A stretch of DNA of 64,000 nt from an uncultured Clostridia bacterium (GTDB lineage: Bacteria > Bacillota > Clostridia > Oscillospirales > Ruminococcaceae). Shown one piece after another: positions 7,490-16,166 of the stretch (its first letter is position 1; the number at the start of each line of letters is the position of its first letter). A model generated the notes under the pieces. That model made no database searches, was not told the DNA's origin, and saw only the letters and a list, made by a program, of their open reading frames with translations. The stretch spans positions 51,116 to 115,115 of the forward strand of contig CAMMMX010000006.1 of NCBI GenBank assembly GCA_946498095.1, given 5' to 3'. Made by a program: the position numbers and the translations under genes.

Positions 7490-9532
7490 CTATATCGTAC
7501 CGCTACTGCGGAACATCCGATCAACGTTCTTTTTCAGTTGCGCGTTATAGGGACTTTCCAACTGCGGATCATCGTCAAGAATCCGCGCGGCGCAGGATTG
7601 CAATATCCCAAGCTCGCTTAGGTCGCCTAATGCATCCATTCCGGCAATACGCAGCGGCGGAAGACCGTGCTGACGACTGCCGAAAAAGTCGCCCGGACCC
7701 CGCTGACACAGATCCTCCATGGCAATGTCGTAACCGCTAGTCGTCCGGCACATCGTCCTAAGCCTGCGCAGCGTCTCAGGACTCTTGCTAGCCGTCTCCA
7801 AAATACAAGTAGACTGATACTGTCCCCTTCCAATCCTACCGCGCAGCTGATGCAGCTGGGACAAGCCAAATCGCTCGGCATTACGCACCAGCATAATCAC
7901 CGCATTCGGTACGTCGACACCGACTTCTATTACCGTCGTGGCCACGAGAAGCTGTATGCGCCCCGCGGCGAAGTCCCCCATGACGGCTTCCTTTTCCGCT
8001 CCGGACAAGCGCCCGTGCAAAAGCCCAGTCGTATAACCCTCAAAGGGCCCTTTCGCCAACTCCTCCCGGTAGGTGCCGACCGATACAAGTTCTGACTCCG
8101 ATTCGTCGATGACCGGACAAACAATGTACCCCTGCCTCCCTTCGTCGAGATGGCGTCGGATGAAGCCGTAAGCGCGCTGAAGCTTGTCGGGACCAATTTT
8201 ATACGTCTCGATGGGCTGCCTGCCCTGTGGCAGCTGGTCAATCACCGAAATATCCAAGTCGCCGTATAAGATAAGCGCCAACGAACGCGGAATCGGCGTT
8301 GCCGACATGACCATCAGGTGTGGGTTTTCCCCCTTTTCCGCTAGTGTCGTCCGCTGTGCGACACCAAAGCGGTGCTGTTCATCGGTAATAACCAGTCCCA
8401 GACGCTGGAACTGCGTGTCCTTCTGCACCAGCGCATGCGTTCCTACGACAACGTCATAGGCGCCGGACGCAATCTGCTCCCGCAGCTGACGCTTCTTTGC
8501 TGGCGTCAACGCCCCCGTCAGCAAGCAAACCCGGATTCCCACCGGGGAAAGAAACTGTGTCAATGTCTTGAAGTGCTGTGCCGCTAAAATTTCCGTCGGC
8601 GCCATCAGCGCACACTGATATCCGTTTCGCACTGCAAAACAGCATATCGCTGCTGCGACTACCGTTTTGCCCGAACCGACCTCCCCCTGCACAAGCCGGT
8701 TCATCGGATAATCCCCCTGCATGCTTCCGGTACATTCCCCTATCACGCGGCGTTGCGCGTCGGTTAGTGCAAAAGGCAACGAGGCATAGAAGGCATCGAG
8801 AGGCACGTCCTTCATCGGGCAGGCGGTACGGCTGCGGTTGGACTTTTTCAGCTGCAACAGCCCTAGCTGCAACATCAGCAGTTCTTCAAATGCCAGACGC
8901 TTCCGCGCCGCTTCTAACGCCTGCGCGTCCGCCGGGTAATGGATATTATCCAGCGCGTATTCCAGCCCGCAAAGCCCCTGCGCTTGTAAGAGTCCCGGCG
9001 GCAGCGTCTCTGGGATACGTCCACAGAACGTATCGAGCAGCCCCCTGATCAGTTCCTGCAACACCGACTGGTACAACCCCTCTGTGAGCGGATAAACGGG
9101 AATGAGCTTACAAGGGTCACCGTCTGGGATAAAGCTGGGGGACGCCATCTCCAGTCCTGTCAGGCTTCCCGTCACCTTCCCGTGAAAGGTGTAGGTTTTA
9201 CCGACCCGCAAACGGTCAAATTGGTAAGAGGAGTTGAAGATCGTCACCGTGATTTCGCCCGTCCCATCCGCGATAATCGCCTTATAAAGGACTAGACCAC
9301 TGCGGATCAGCCGCGGCGTCAGTTTATTGAGCACCTTCGCCCGTACTGCACATACTTCCTGCGCAACAATATCCCGAATCTTTATCGGCGATGTATAGTC
9401 GATGTAGCTGCGTGGGTACAGGTGCAAAAGATCTCCTACCGTATGTACGTCCAAACGCTCCAACAGCTTCGCCTTTTTCGGCCCAATTCCTTTCAGTACC
9501 GTAACCGGCGACTCCAGCGTCACCTCCGCCAT
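7490..9532 (-). CDS. recG: ATP-dependent DNA helicase RecG
   Basis: 680 residues from the ATG at 9532, the usual RecG length; GGAGGGGAG sits just before it, and longer frames run into a dispersed repeat. RecG remodels stalled replication forks and branch-migrates Holliday junctions. An N-terminal wedge/OB-fold region (residues ~1-250) precedes the helicase: Walker A GEVGSGKT (283-290), DEQH box (384-387) in ITDEQHRFGV, SATPIPR (410-416), and the C-terminal motif VATTVIEVGVDVPNA followed by a QLRGRIGRG motif VI and the TRG region (FFGSRQHG). It lies downstream of fakA on the same strand, a common Firmicute order. Confidence 0.97.
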   Translation of the reverse strand: MAEVTLESPVTVLKGIGPKKAKLLERLDVHTVGDLLHLYPRSYIDYTSPIKIRDIVAQEVCAVRAKVLNKLTPRLIRSGLVLYKAIIADGTGEITVTIFNSSYQFDRLRVGKTYTFHGKVTGSLTGLEMASPSFIPDGDPCKLIPVYPLTEGLYQSVLQELIRGLLDTFCGRIPETLPPGLLQAQGLCGLEYALDNIHYPADAQALEAARKRLAFEELLMLQLGLLQLKKSNRSRTACPMKDVPLDAFYASLPFALTDAQRRVIGECTGSMQGDYPMNRLVQGEVGSGKTVVAAAICCFAVRNGYQCALMAPTEILAAQHFKTLTQFLSPVGIRVCLLTGALTPAKKRQLREQIASGAYDVVVGTHALVQKDTQFQRLGLVITDEQHRFGVAQRTTLAEKGENPHLMVMSATPIPRSLALILYGDLDISVIDQLPQGRQPIETYKIGPDKLQRAYGFIRRHLDEGRQGYIVCPVIDESESELVSVGTYREELAKGPFEGYTTGLLHGRLSGAEKEAVMGDFAAGRIQLLVATTVIEVGVDVPNAVIMLVRNAERFGLSQLHQLRGRIGRGQYQSTCILETASKSPETLRRLRTMCRTTSGYDIAMEDLCQRGPGDFFGSRQHGLPPLRIAGMDALGDLSELGILQSCAARILDDDPQLESPYNAQLKKNVDRMFRSSGTI

Positions 9533-9600
9533 GCCTCTCCCCTCCCTTCTCATGATTTCTCCCTCCACTGTGTCTGACACGTTTTCCCTCGCCGTTTTGG

Positions 9601-9700
9601 GGCTTTGCCCCAAGCTCCACTTCAGGATCTTTTTACAAAAAGCCCCTAAGAACCTTCTTGTAAGACAGTTCTCAAGTGGAGTCTGCGGCAGAGCCTCAGC
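9601..9700. repeat. Dispersed palindromic repeat, copy A
   Basis: Outer arms 9601-9622 and 9674-9695 are inverted copies (18 of 22 positions pair), giving a long imperfect hairpin. The right half (9651-9699) matches 44962-45010 at about 40 of 49 bases. Looks like a MITE- or REP-like intergenic element between fakA and recG. Confidence 0.7.
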
Positions 9701-9740
9701 GCAACAAAGGAAAAGGAATCAATCACAGCGGAGGGAGGAT

Positions 9741-11390
9741 TTATTCGACGGAGATGATATAGTAATAGACAGGCTGCCCACCGTTGATGAGGGTAACCTC
9801 GATGTTGCTACCCAGCTTATTCTGGATCTGCTCACAGGTCGCCTCCGCCTGATCGTCGGTGACGTCGGCGCCATAAATGAGCGTGACAAAAGAGGTGGAG
9901 GAATTGGCAAGTCGTTTGGTCAATCGATAAGCAGCACGGGAAACATCCTTTTCAAGGAAAGCGAGCTTGCCGTTATCCAGGGCAAGGATTTCTCCCTTTT
10001 TGATATCGTGGCCATCATACTCCGAGTCACGCGCGGCAAAAGTGACCTGCCCGGTGGAAACCTTATCGATAGCGTTGGTCATATTGACGCGGTTTTCGTT
10101 AAAGTCGGCATCGGAATCAAACGCAAGCATCGCAGAAATCCCCTGAGGAATGGTACGCGTTTGCAGGACGCAGACCTTCTTTTCCGCGAGGGCCACGGCC
10201 TGTTCTGCTGCCATAATGATATTTTTGTTATTCGGCAGGACGAAAACGATCTCCGACGGTGTCTGAGCGATCGCACGCAGGATATCGTCGGTGCTGGGGT
10301 TCATCGTCTGCCCGCCACGGACGATACGGTCAACGCCCAAGTCGGCGAAAAGGGTCTCAATGCCGTTTCCGGCGGCGACAGCGACAAACCCGAACAATTT
10401 TTCAGCCGGGACATTCACCAGTTCCGCGGGAACAGCAGCTTCCTTTTTCAACGCCTCGTTCTGCATCCGCATGTTGTCAATTTTGATGTTGGTCAGCTGC
10501 CCGTACTGGATCCCCTCTCCAATTGCACGCTGCGGTTCGTTGCTGTGGACGTGCACCTTAATAATGTCGTCATCGTCCACAACGACAACACAGTCGCCAA
10601 AGGACTCCAAGTGGGCGCGCAGGGTAAGCGCGTCCTTATCCAGGTTTTTGTCCTTGACAACGATATACTCGGTACAGTAACCGAACTCGATATCCCCCTC
10701 GTAGTCGGTTTTCGGTTCCTGAATGACCGTCTGCGGCCGTGCGGTCTGCGGCTGCTGCGCCTCGACCGGCACCTGTCCCTTGAACACCTGCAGCATTCCC
10801 TCGTAAATAATCACAAGCCCACGACCGCCCGCGTCAACGACGCCGGCCTTTTTCAGCACCGGCAGAAGCTCCGGGGTCCTTGCCAGCGTCTGCCGCGCCT
10901 GCTCGGTAACAGCTTCCCACAACAGGACGGGATCATTGGTCTGAAGTGCCATTTCGGCAGCCTTTTCAGCGCTTTCGCGCGCGACGGTGAGCATCGTCCC
11001 CTCGGTAGGTTTCATCACCGCTTTGTAGGCCGACTCCACACCAGACTTTAAAGCGTCGGCAATATCCTGCGCAGTAGCCGTCTCCTTGCCTTTGAGTCCT
11101 CCGGCAAAGCCGCGGAACAGAAGCGACAAAATAACCCCGGAGTTGCCGCGTGCACCGCGCAACATCGCGGAGGCGCTTGCCGCCGCGACGTCTCCCACTC
11201 GGTCAGCCTCCAGCAGCGGCAGTTCTTTTGCCGCCGCTTGCGACGTCATTGACATATTCGTCCCCGTATCTCCGTCCGGCACTGGGAACACGTTCAGCTC
11301 ATCCACCTTTAGCCGCTCATTATAAATATTATGCGCGCCCGATATGATCGCATCGCGCAGCATCTGCCCCTCAATCACCAATCTCAACAC
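9741..11390 (-). CDS. fakA: Fatty acid kinase catalytic subunit FakA (DAK2 domain protein YloV)
   Basis: About 549 residues. The DAK2/DhaL-type kinase domain shows NVFPVPDGDTGTNM (Asp39, Asp41 are the expected Mg/ATP aspartates) and GARGNSGVILS (79-89); a middle domain and a C-terminal DegV-related region (PNNKNIIMAAEQA, TIPQG) follow. FakA phosphorylates fatty acids bound to a FakB (DegV-family) protein; a DegV-family gene is present at 16163. Start uncertain: GTG at 11390, or GTG at 11378, which has GGAG about 11 bases upstream. Follows the Asp23/YloU gene by 24 bases, the standard yloU-yloV pairing. Confidence 0.93.
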   Translation of the reverse strand: MLRLVIEGQMLRDAIISGAHNIYNERLKVDELNVFPVPDGDTGTNMSMTSQAAAKELPLLEADRVGDVAAASASAMLRGARGNSGVILSLLFRGFAGGLKGKETATAQDIADALKSGVESAYKAVMKPTEGTMLTVARESAEKAAEMALQTNDPVLLWEAVTEQARQTLARTPELLPVLKKAGVVDAGGRGLVIIYEGMLQVFKGQVPVEAQQPQTARPQTVIQEPKTDYEGDIEFGYCTEYIVVKDKNLDKDALTLRAHLESFGDCVVVVDDDDIIKVHVHSNEPQRAIGEGIQYGQLTNIKIDNMRMQNEALKKEAAVPAELVNVPAEKLFGFVAVAAGNGIETLFADLGVDRIVRGGQTMNPSTDDILRAIAQTPSEIVFVLPNNKNIIMAAEQAVALAEKKVCVLQTRTIPQGISAMLAFDSDADFNENRVNMTNAIDKVSTGQVTFAARDSEYDGHDIKKGEILALDNGKLAFLEKDVSRAAYRLTKRLANSSTSFVTLIYGADVTDDQAEATCEQIQNKLGSNIEVTLINGGQPVYYYIISVE

Positions 11391-11414
11391 TCCGCTTCAT
11401 CCGGTTTAGAAACC

Positions 11415-11762
11415 TTAAAATTTCATGTCGTCAACATGCACGTTGACCCTTGCGACCGTCACGCCCGTGGCATCCTCGACTGCGTACCTGACCTTGTGCA
11501 TGATGCTCTTGACAACGACGGAAATGTTCAGCCCATACGTCACGGTGATGTGCAGGTCCACGATCAGTTTGCCGTGCTTCATCGACACCTGCACGCCCTT
11601 ATCGACGAAATTTCTGCCTTTTACGAGCCTTTTCAGACCTTGTGACGGGCACAGGTTCATCCCGGCCACGCCAAAACAATCCGAAACGGTTTTGCCGATC
11701 AAAAGTGCGAAATAAGCGTTGGAAATTCCGATTGTCCCAATGTGGTTTTGTGTCCGGACCAT
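11415..11762 (-). CDS. yloU: Asp23/Gls24 family protein (YloU)
   Basis: 115 residues. Matches the small Asp23/YloU family: a beta-rich protein with DLHITVTYGLNISVV and a C-terminal VARVNVHVDDMKF. In B. subtilis yloU is the first gene of the yloU-yloV pair; members are linked to envelope stress and lipid metabolism, but the biochemical role is not settled. Here it is transcribed with fakA and recG on the minus strand. The C-terminal VxVHVDxM pattern and the neighbour make the call safe. Confidence 0.9.
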   Translation of the reverse strand: MVRTQNHIGTIGISNAYFALLIGKTVSDCFGVAGMNLCPSQGLKRLVKGRNFVDKGVQVSMKHGKLIVDLHITVTYGLNISVVVKSIMHKVRYAVEDATGVTVARVNVHVDDMKF

Positions 11763-12021
11763 ACAATCACCCTTTCGTGTGTATCCTTATCCTCATCCTG
11801 ACGGCTTTCTTCGCCTAAACAGCTATGATTCCGAGCCGGCATACAGCAGCGATCTCACAGGACCCCTTTCAACAAATACCGACTGCGAGAAAAACAAAAG
11901 AAATTAGACTTGCGCTATAAAATGATAATAAAGTTATTATATCACACCGTAGCCGCAGAATTCAATACATAATCGTGAAATCGCACACATCTCCGGGCCG
12001 TGTGACGGGCGAGAAGAAGTT

Positions 12022-12051
12022 AAAAAAAAGGGACAGTTGCACACCGTCCCC
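12022..12051 (-). terminator. Terminator-like hairpin without an obvious gene
   Basis: Read on the minus strand, GGGACGG/CTGTCCC stem followed by eight T. There is no minus-strand gene directly upstream, so it may protect against antisense read-through from the URO-D-like region or be part of a small mobile-element relic. Confidence 0.6.
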
Positions 12052-12060
12052 AAATGCCAG

Positions 12061-12089
12061 TTGACTGAAACGTTTCGATCAGCTAAAAT
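12061..12089 (+). promoter_or_regulatory. Promoter of the URO-D-like gene with operator in the spacer
   Basis: TTGACT (12061-12066), 17 bases, TAAAAT (12084-12089). The spacer contains the perfect palindrome GAAACGTTTC (12067-12076), a LacI-family type site placed to block RNA polymerase directly. Confidence 0.75.
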
Positions 12090-12124
12090 ATACATAAAGA
12101 ACATGATACACAGGAGGGATCGTC

Positions 12125-13273
12125 ATGAGCGCTGTCCAGCGCGAAACCATGACCAGCCGCCAACGCGTGCTGAAAACTATCAACCATGAAAACACCGACC
12201 GGATGCCAATCGATCTGGGGGTCCATTTCTCTACCGGCATCTCGGTATTTGCTTATTACAACCTCCGTCGCCTGCTCGGCCTGGATGTAGACAATATAGA
12301 AATGATCGATTGTGTGCAGATGCTGGCACGCGTCGACCGCGACGTGATAGACCGCTTCCATATCGACACTGTCCTGCTGAACCCAGCCTGGCCCTCCACC
12401 CATATCTGGAACCCGCGCGGCGACTACCGTTTCCGTGTGCCGGACACCTTCCATCCCACCCAGCAGCCGGACGGCGCTTGGAAAATGCCCGTCGGCGACG
12501 CTGAGATGTACCTGCCTGCGGGCGGATATTTCTTCGACGGCGCCTGGCCGGACTTCTACGGCCTTGACGATCCGGCGCGCATGGATCTCTTTGCCCGCCG
12601 TGCCGAGGAGCTGTACAAAGAAACGGACAAGTTCACCTTAATGATGGGCTTCTGTTCTTACTTCTACGACCTCAACTTCGCCTGCGATATGCTGACGGAT
12701 CCGGACAAATGCCGCCGTCTGAATGAAACTATGCTGGCGCGTGAGATCGCCCGCTTCGATGAGGTCAACCGCCGTATGGGCGGCTACATCCAGGCCATCG
12801 AGCTAAACGGGGACCTAGGGATGCAAAGCGGCCTGATGTGCACACCGGACAGCTACGAGGAACTGTGTTACCCCTACCTCAAAGCCTTCTGCCGCCATGT
12901 ACACGAAAACAGCGATATCAAGCTGTTTTTGCACTCCTGCGGCAGCATCTACCGCGCACTGCCGATGATCGTAGACGCCGGCGTGGACATCCTGAATCCG
13001 GTACAGATCTCAGCGAGAGAGATGGATCCCCAGACGCTCAAAAAGGAATTTGGCGATAAAATTTGCTTCTGGGGCGGCGGCTGCGAGACCCAGACCGCAC
13101 TGTGGAGCTACACACCTCAGCAGATCCGCGAACACGTCAAGGGGCTGGTGGACATTTTCAAGCCGGGCGGCGGCTTCGTTTTCAATCAGGTGCATAACAT
13201 CATGGGGAACGTCCCTGCGGAAAACATTGTCGCTATGCTTGATACCGCCTATGAAAACAGTTTTTACGCATAA
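12125..13273 (+). CDS. Uroporphyrinogen decarboxylase-fold methyltransferase-like protein (URO-D/MtaA family)
   Basis: 382 residues; CAGGAGGG ends 6 bases before the ATG. The protein belongs to the URO-D superfamily: N-terminal RQRVLKTINHENTDRMPID, and the zinc-type HxC motif FLHSCGS (His270, Cys272) used by corrinoid:coenzyme methyltransferases such as MtaA; true HemE lacks this. Such proteins usually move methyl groups to or from a corrinoid protein. No corrinoid protein, hem or cobalamin gene is nearby, so the substrate is unknown. Control by a LacI-type regulator (palindrome in the promoter) suggests a link to sugar or methylated-compound use. Monocistronic, with a hairpin at 13295. Confidence 0.85.
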   Translation: MSAVQRETMTSRQRVLKTINHENTDRMPIDLGVHFSTGISVFAYYNLRRLLGLDVDNIEMIDCVQMLARVDRDVIDRFHIDTVLLNPAWPSTHIWNPRGDYRFRVPDTFHPTQQPDGAWKMPVGDAEMYLPAGGYFFDGAWPDFYGLDDPARMDLFARRAEELYKETDKFTLMMGFCSYFYDLNFACDMLTDPDKCRRLNETMLAREIARFDEVNRRMGGYIQAIELNGDLGMQSGLMCTPDSYEELCYPYLKAFCRHVHENSDIKLFLHSCGSIYRALPMIVDAGVDILNPVQISAREMDPQTLKKEFGDKICFWGGGCETQTALWSYTPQQIREHVKGLVDIFKPGGGFVFNQVHNIMGNVPAENIVAMLDTAYENSFYA

Positions 13274-13294
13274 TCGTCTATTCTTTGATCGGAA

Positions 13295-13325
13295 ACGGGA
13301 CCGATGCCAATGGTATCGGTCCCGT
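13295..13325 (+). terminator. Strong hairpin after the URO-D-like gene
   Basis: ACGGGACCGATGCC / GGTATCGGTCCCGT, 14-bp stem with a 3-base loop; no T run follows, so termination is uncertain. Confidence 0.55.
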
Positions 13326-13336
13326 CGTGCCTCATA

Positions 13337-13489
13337 GGAGGCAAACCTGTCGGAGTGTCTGCCTCCGGGGACGCCCGCGCATTCTTTGGAAGGGAGGTCT
13401 TCTTCCGCTACCTACAGGCCTCTTGTTTGGGGTGGATCAAGTGGGCTGCAAGAGAACCGCGGGCGTTTAGGAGGGTAGCCAGCTAAACG
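13337..13489 (+). ncRNA. Structured RNA candidate
   Basis: Three separate perfect pairings in 150 bases: GGAGGCA/TGCCTCC (13337-13343 with 13360-13366), ACGCCCGCG/CGCGGGCGT (13371-13379 with 13458-13466) closing a ~78-base domain, and CGTTTAG/CTAAACG (13464-13470 with 13483-13489). The last two stems share CGT, so they would compete. Family not recognised; strand is a guess. Confidence 0.35.
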
Positions 13490-13495
13490 CAAGGA

Positions 13496-13906
13496 TTAAG
13501 AGAAGTAATAGCCTGCCGATACACCGGACTGGTAGCTGAAGCTTCCATAGTTAGGCGACGCATAGGTATGGAAACCCAAAATGAACTCGCCGGGCCTCAC
13601 ATCAAATTGTACGCCAAGGTGCGCACGAACTGTTGTTGTTTGATACCCTGTCTCACGCTTGCTGAAACCGCCTAGCCGTACCTCCGTTGTAATTGTCCCC
13701 GGCTGGTCGGCCATCGTAAAGGCAAAAACGGCCGTTGGAGAAATAGCGCCTACTTCACAGCGCGTTCCAATTGACTGGGAACCGCCGCTGGTCTGCCCGT
13801 CATATCGGTAATACGGACGTTCCCCTGACGCCGACGCGGGAATGACCAAGGTACAAGCGAGTGCAGCCATGCTAATCACAGCTGCGATTCTTTTTTTCAT
13901 GTTCAT
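13496..13906 (-). CDS. Small secreted protein of unknown function
   Basis: 136 residues. A classic signal peptide (MNMKKRIAAVISMAALAC then TLVIPASASG) with a likely cleavage after ASA, leaving a ~108-residue mature domain rich in Ser, Gly, Thr and aromatic residues, probably all-beta. GGGAG lies 6 bases before the ATG. No family recognised. A broken paralogue lies just upstream (13950-14370) and shows the same C-terminal half pattern (PG-x-hydrophobic strand, then F/V-x-L-x-F/H-x-Y). Another small secreted protein of similar size is at 33121, but the similarity there is weak. Likely exported to the cell surface or medium. Confidence 0.75.
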   Translation of the reverse strand: MNMKKRIAAVISMAALACTLVIPASASGERPYYRYDGQTSGGSQSIGTRCEVGAISPTAVFAFTMADQPGTITTEVRLGGFSKRETGYQTTTVRAHLGVQFDVRPGEFILGFHTYASPNYGSFSYQSGVSAGYYFS

Positions 13907-13949
13907 TGTAATCTCCCTTTGAAGTATCTTAATATCAAGCCCTTACAGG

Positions 13950-14370
13950 TTATGATTCGTAGACATTATCGACTGTATTCCCATCTGAATAGACTCACAT
14001 ACCGTACTCTGGCGATGAGTAACTGTGCACCAGTGAGATAAAGGTTCCGGAAGGTAGGCCTGTAGGTACCTGCAATGTAACTCCCACGCTCGTACTGTTC
14101 TGTTTAGAAGCTTGGGCGTTCTTGTCGGTTCCAATTACCGAAATCGACACACTCAGCTTTCCTGGCTGCTCCAAATCCGTAGCCGCTGTTAGTATATTCC
14201 CGGGATTTTTGACCAGCCATGCTTGTACGTTTATGGAACTATCGCCACCAATAAGTATTCCCTATATGATGATATAAGGTCTACATTGCCGAAACACTCA
14301 TAATAGACATAGACGCGCAGGCTACAGCAACACTACAGGCGGTAGCAACTGCTTTCTTTTTCCAATTCAT
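13950..14370 (-). pseudogene. Broken paralogue of the small secreted protein
   Basis: An ATG at 14370 with GGAGGG 8 bases upstream starts a good signal peptide (MNWKKKAVATACSVAVACAS...), but the frame hits TAG at 14281. The mature-domain sequence continues in the next frame from about 14262 (GDSSINVQAWLVKNPGNILT ... SGTFISLVHSYSSPEYGM) to a TGA at 13995, after which the same frame runs another 14 codons to 13950. Aligned with the intact neighbour, the length and strand pattern fit if one frameshift and the stops are ignored. So at least two lesions are present. Alternatively the region encodes something using the second frame only, but that has no start. Confidence 0.75.
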
Positions 14371-14773
14371 TTAAAGATCCCTCCATTTTTACATGTATAA
14401 GGGGAGAGCCCCTACAGATATGATTGGTAAGAGCCACATAAACCGGTTTATTAATTACCAATATATTCCTTTTTCTGTATAAAAACCAGTTGCTATTTGG
14501 TATTGATTTGATTATTTTTAAGATTTCTGTTACATTCAGAAAGCTGACCGTGCCAGATCAGAGGCAAGAAATACGATTGTGTAACTGGATTTGTTCATAC
14601 CTTTCTGTTATGCTAAAAAGTGTTTCCATGATAAAATGTTTCAAAACTGCAAACACAGCCTATCATGATCAGTCATCTGATCTCCCTGCGTTTCCTTACA
14701 GAGTAAAAAAGAAGAGGGCATGGCTGCGCCTGACAATTTATCTGCGCGCCTGCCTGGGAAAGGACGGTCCGTC
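14371..14773. other. Intergenic region upstream of the acetyltransferase
   Basis: AT-rich in its first part. No gene, clear promoter or stable hairpin seen apart from the pseudogene ribosome site at its left end. Confidence 0.5.
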
Positions 14774-15202
14774 ATGGCAATCCAAATAAAGCCCGCGACG
14801 GTGCGGGAGGCTTACTGGTTATATGCGCTCAATGAGGAAGCCAACGGGGCAAACGCTACAACGCCTGAGCGTATGCAGCAGCGTTTGCGTACGCCCGGGA
14901 ACGAACACATTCTCCTTGCCTTTGTCGACAGTCAACCGGCCGGTTTCATCTGTGTCCAGCTCTGGCGCAGCGCCTGCCGTTTCTCTTCTTGGGGCGAAAT
15001 CTGTGACATTTACCTCCAGGAGGCCTACCGCGGCCAGGGGATTGGCGCACTACTTTTGCGATCCGCGGAGAGTCTCCTGCGTGATTTGGAAGCCTATACT
15101 GTCATATTGCGCCTCTCTCAGCGAAACCACCCGGCGCAGGATTTTTTTGAAAGTCAGGGGTATTTCCGGGATCAGGACGCTTGCTACCGCCGCGATTTGT
15201 AA
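14774..15202 (+). CDS. GNAT family N-acetyltransferase
   Basis: 142 residues from the ATG at 14774 (AAAGGA 9 bases upstream). The acetyl-CoA binding motif A is EAYRGQGIGALLLRSAE (the R/Q-x-x-G-x-G/A pattern), preceded by the beta-strand ICDIYLQ and followed by a NHPAQDFFESQGYFRD end typical of GNAT enzymes. It would transfer an acetyl group from acetyl-CoA to an amine of an unknown substrate. Alternative upstream ATG at 14720 has a poorly spaced ribosome site. Stands at the head of a plus-strand run but separated by 235 bases from the next gene. Confidence 0.85.
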   Translation: MAIQIKPATVREAYWLYALNEEANGANATTPERMQQRLRTPGNEHILLAFVDSQPAGFICVQLWRSACRFSSWGEICDIYLQEAYRGQGIGALLLRSAESLLRDLEAYTVILRLSQRNHPAQDFFESQGYFRDQDACYRRDL

Positions 15203-15437
15203 GTGCAAAAGGGGAGGGGCCTTTTGGGCGCAGTAGAGGAACTTTTCACCCGTCCTGGAGCTGCTCTTTTCACCATTTTCCTCAGTCGATACATCTTTCG
15301 CGTATTGTCTGCTCTGTCTGCGCTTTCTGCCTATTGACTTTGCCGTATGCAAACGATATACTAAATCAGGATACAATAGCGTCCATATGCTCGGACGCTC
15401 CGCATACAAAACGTCTGTCAACGAGGAGCCTAACAGG

Positions 15438-16166
15438 ATGATCAGGACTGTTTTATTCGATTTAGACGGTACGCTTTTACCGATGGATCAGGATGTTTTT
15501 ACAAAAGACTATTTTAGTCGTCTGGCCGCTAAGCTGGCCGCATGCGGTTACGAGCCAAAGAAGCTAGTTGACGCAATTTGGGCCGGTACCGCCACTATGG
15601 TGAAAAATGATGGTGCGCGCACCAACGAAGAGGCTTTCTGGGCATGTTTTTCCAGTATTTTCGGGGAAAAGGTTTTCGCCGACAAACCACTGTTTGAGGA
15701 ATATTATCGGGTGGAGTTCCAACAGGTGGCTGCGGTTTGCGGCTCCAATCCAGCGGCAAAAGAGACTGTCCACTGGCTGCAAAAGGAGGGATACCGGCTC
15801 GCGCTGGCGACCAATCCTATATTTCCTGCAATCGCTACAGAAAGCCGGATCCGCTGGGCTGGGCTAGAACCGGAAGACTTTTTGCTTTATACTACCTATG
15901 AAAATACCTGCTGCTGCAAGCCCAATCCCGCTTACTACCGCCATATTCTTGAAAGGCTTGGCAGCCTTCCCCACGAGTGCCTGATGGTGGGGAATGACGC
16001 GGAAGAAGACATGATCGCTCGGGAAGTAGGGATGCAGGTATTTCTTCTCACCGACTGCCTCATTAACCGCAAGGACAGGGATCTTTCCTCCTATCCGCAA
16101 GGCGGGTTTGACGCACTGTGCCGATATCTGGAAGAAGATAAAACGAAAGGGGATAAACTGCTGTGA
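15438..16166 (+). CDS. HAD-family hydrolase (phosphatase-like)
   Basis: 242 residues from ATG 15438, with GAGGAG 9 bases upstream. HAD motif I is FDLDGTL (nucleophile Asp), motif II ALATNP, motif III lysine in CCCKPNPAYY, motif IV GNDAEEDMIA. The cap region between motifs I and II is helical, as in C1-type phosphatases of the YjjG/phosphoglycolate group. The substrate cannot be read from sequence. Its stop codon overlaps the GTG start of the DegV gene (GTGA), so the two are translationally coupled. Confidence 0.9.
   Translation: MIRTVLFDLDGTLLPMDQDVFTKDYFSRLAAKLAACGYEPKKLVDAIWAGTATMVKNDGARTNEEAFWACFSSIFGEKVFADKPLFEEYYRVEFQQVAAVCGSNPAAKETVHWLQKEGYRLALATNPIFPAIATESRIRWAGLEPEDFLLYTTYENTCCCKPNPAYYRHILERLGSLPHECLMVGNDAEEDMIAREVGMQVFLLTDCLINRKDRDLSSYPQGGFDALCRYLEEDKTKGDKLL

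Larger units (their letters stand above)
11763..12124. other. Intergenic region upstream of yloU and the URO-D-like gene
   Basis: AT-rich divergent region. Contains a minus-strand terminator-like hairpin (12022-12051) and the URO-D-like gene promoter (12061-12089). No gene; the rpmB gene often found beside yloU in Firmicutes is absent here. Confidence 0.6.

Noticed and set aside
9531..11051. 506-codon plus-strand frame over fakA
   Set aside because: Antisense shadow; the fakA reading with its DGDTGTN motif is certain.
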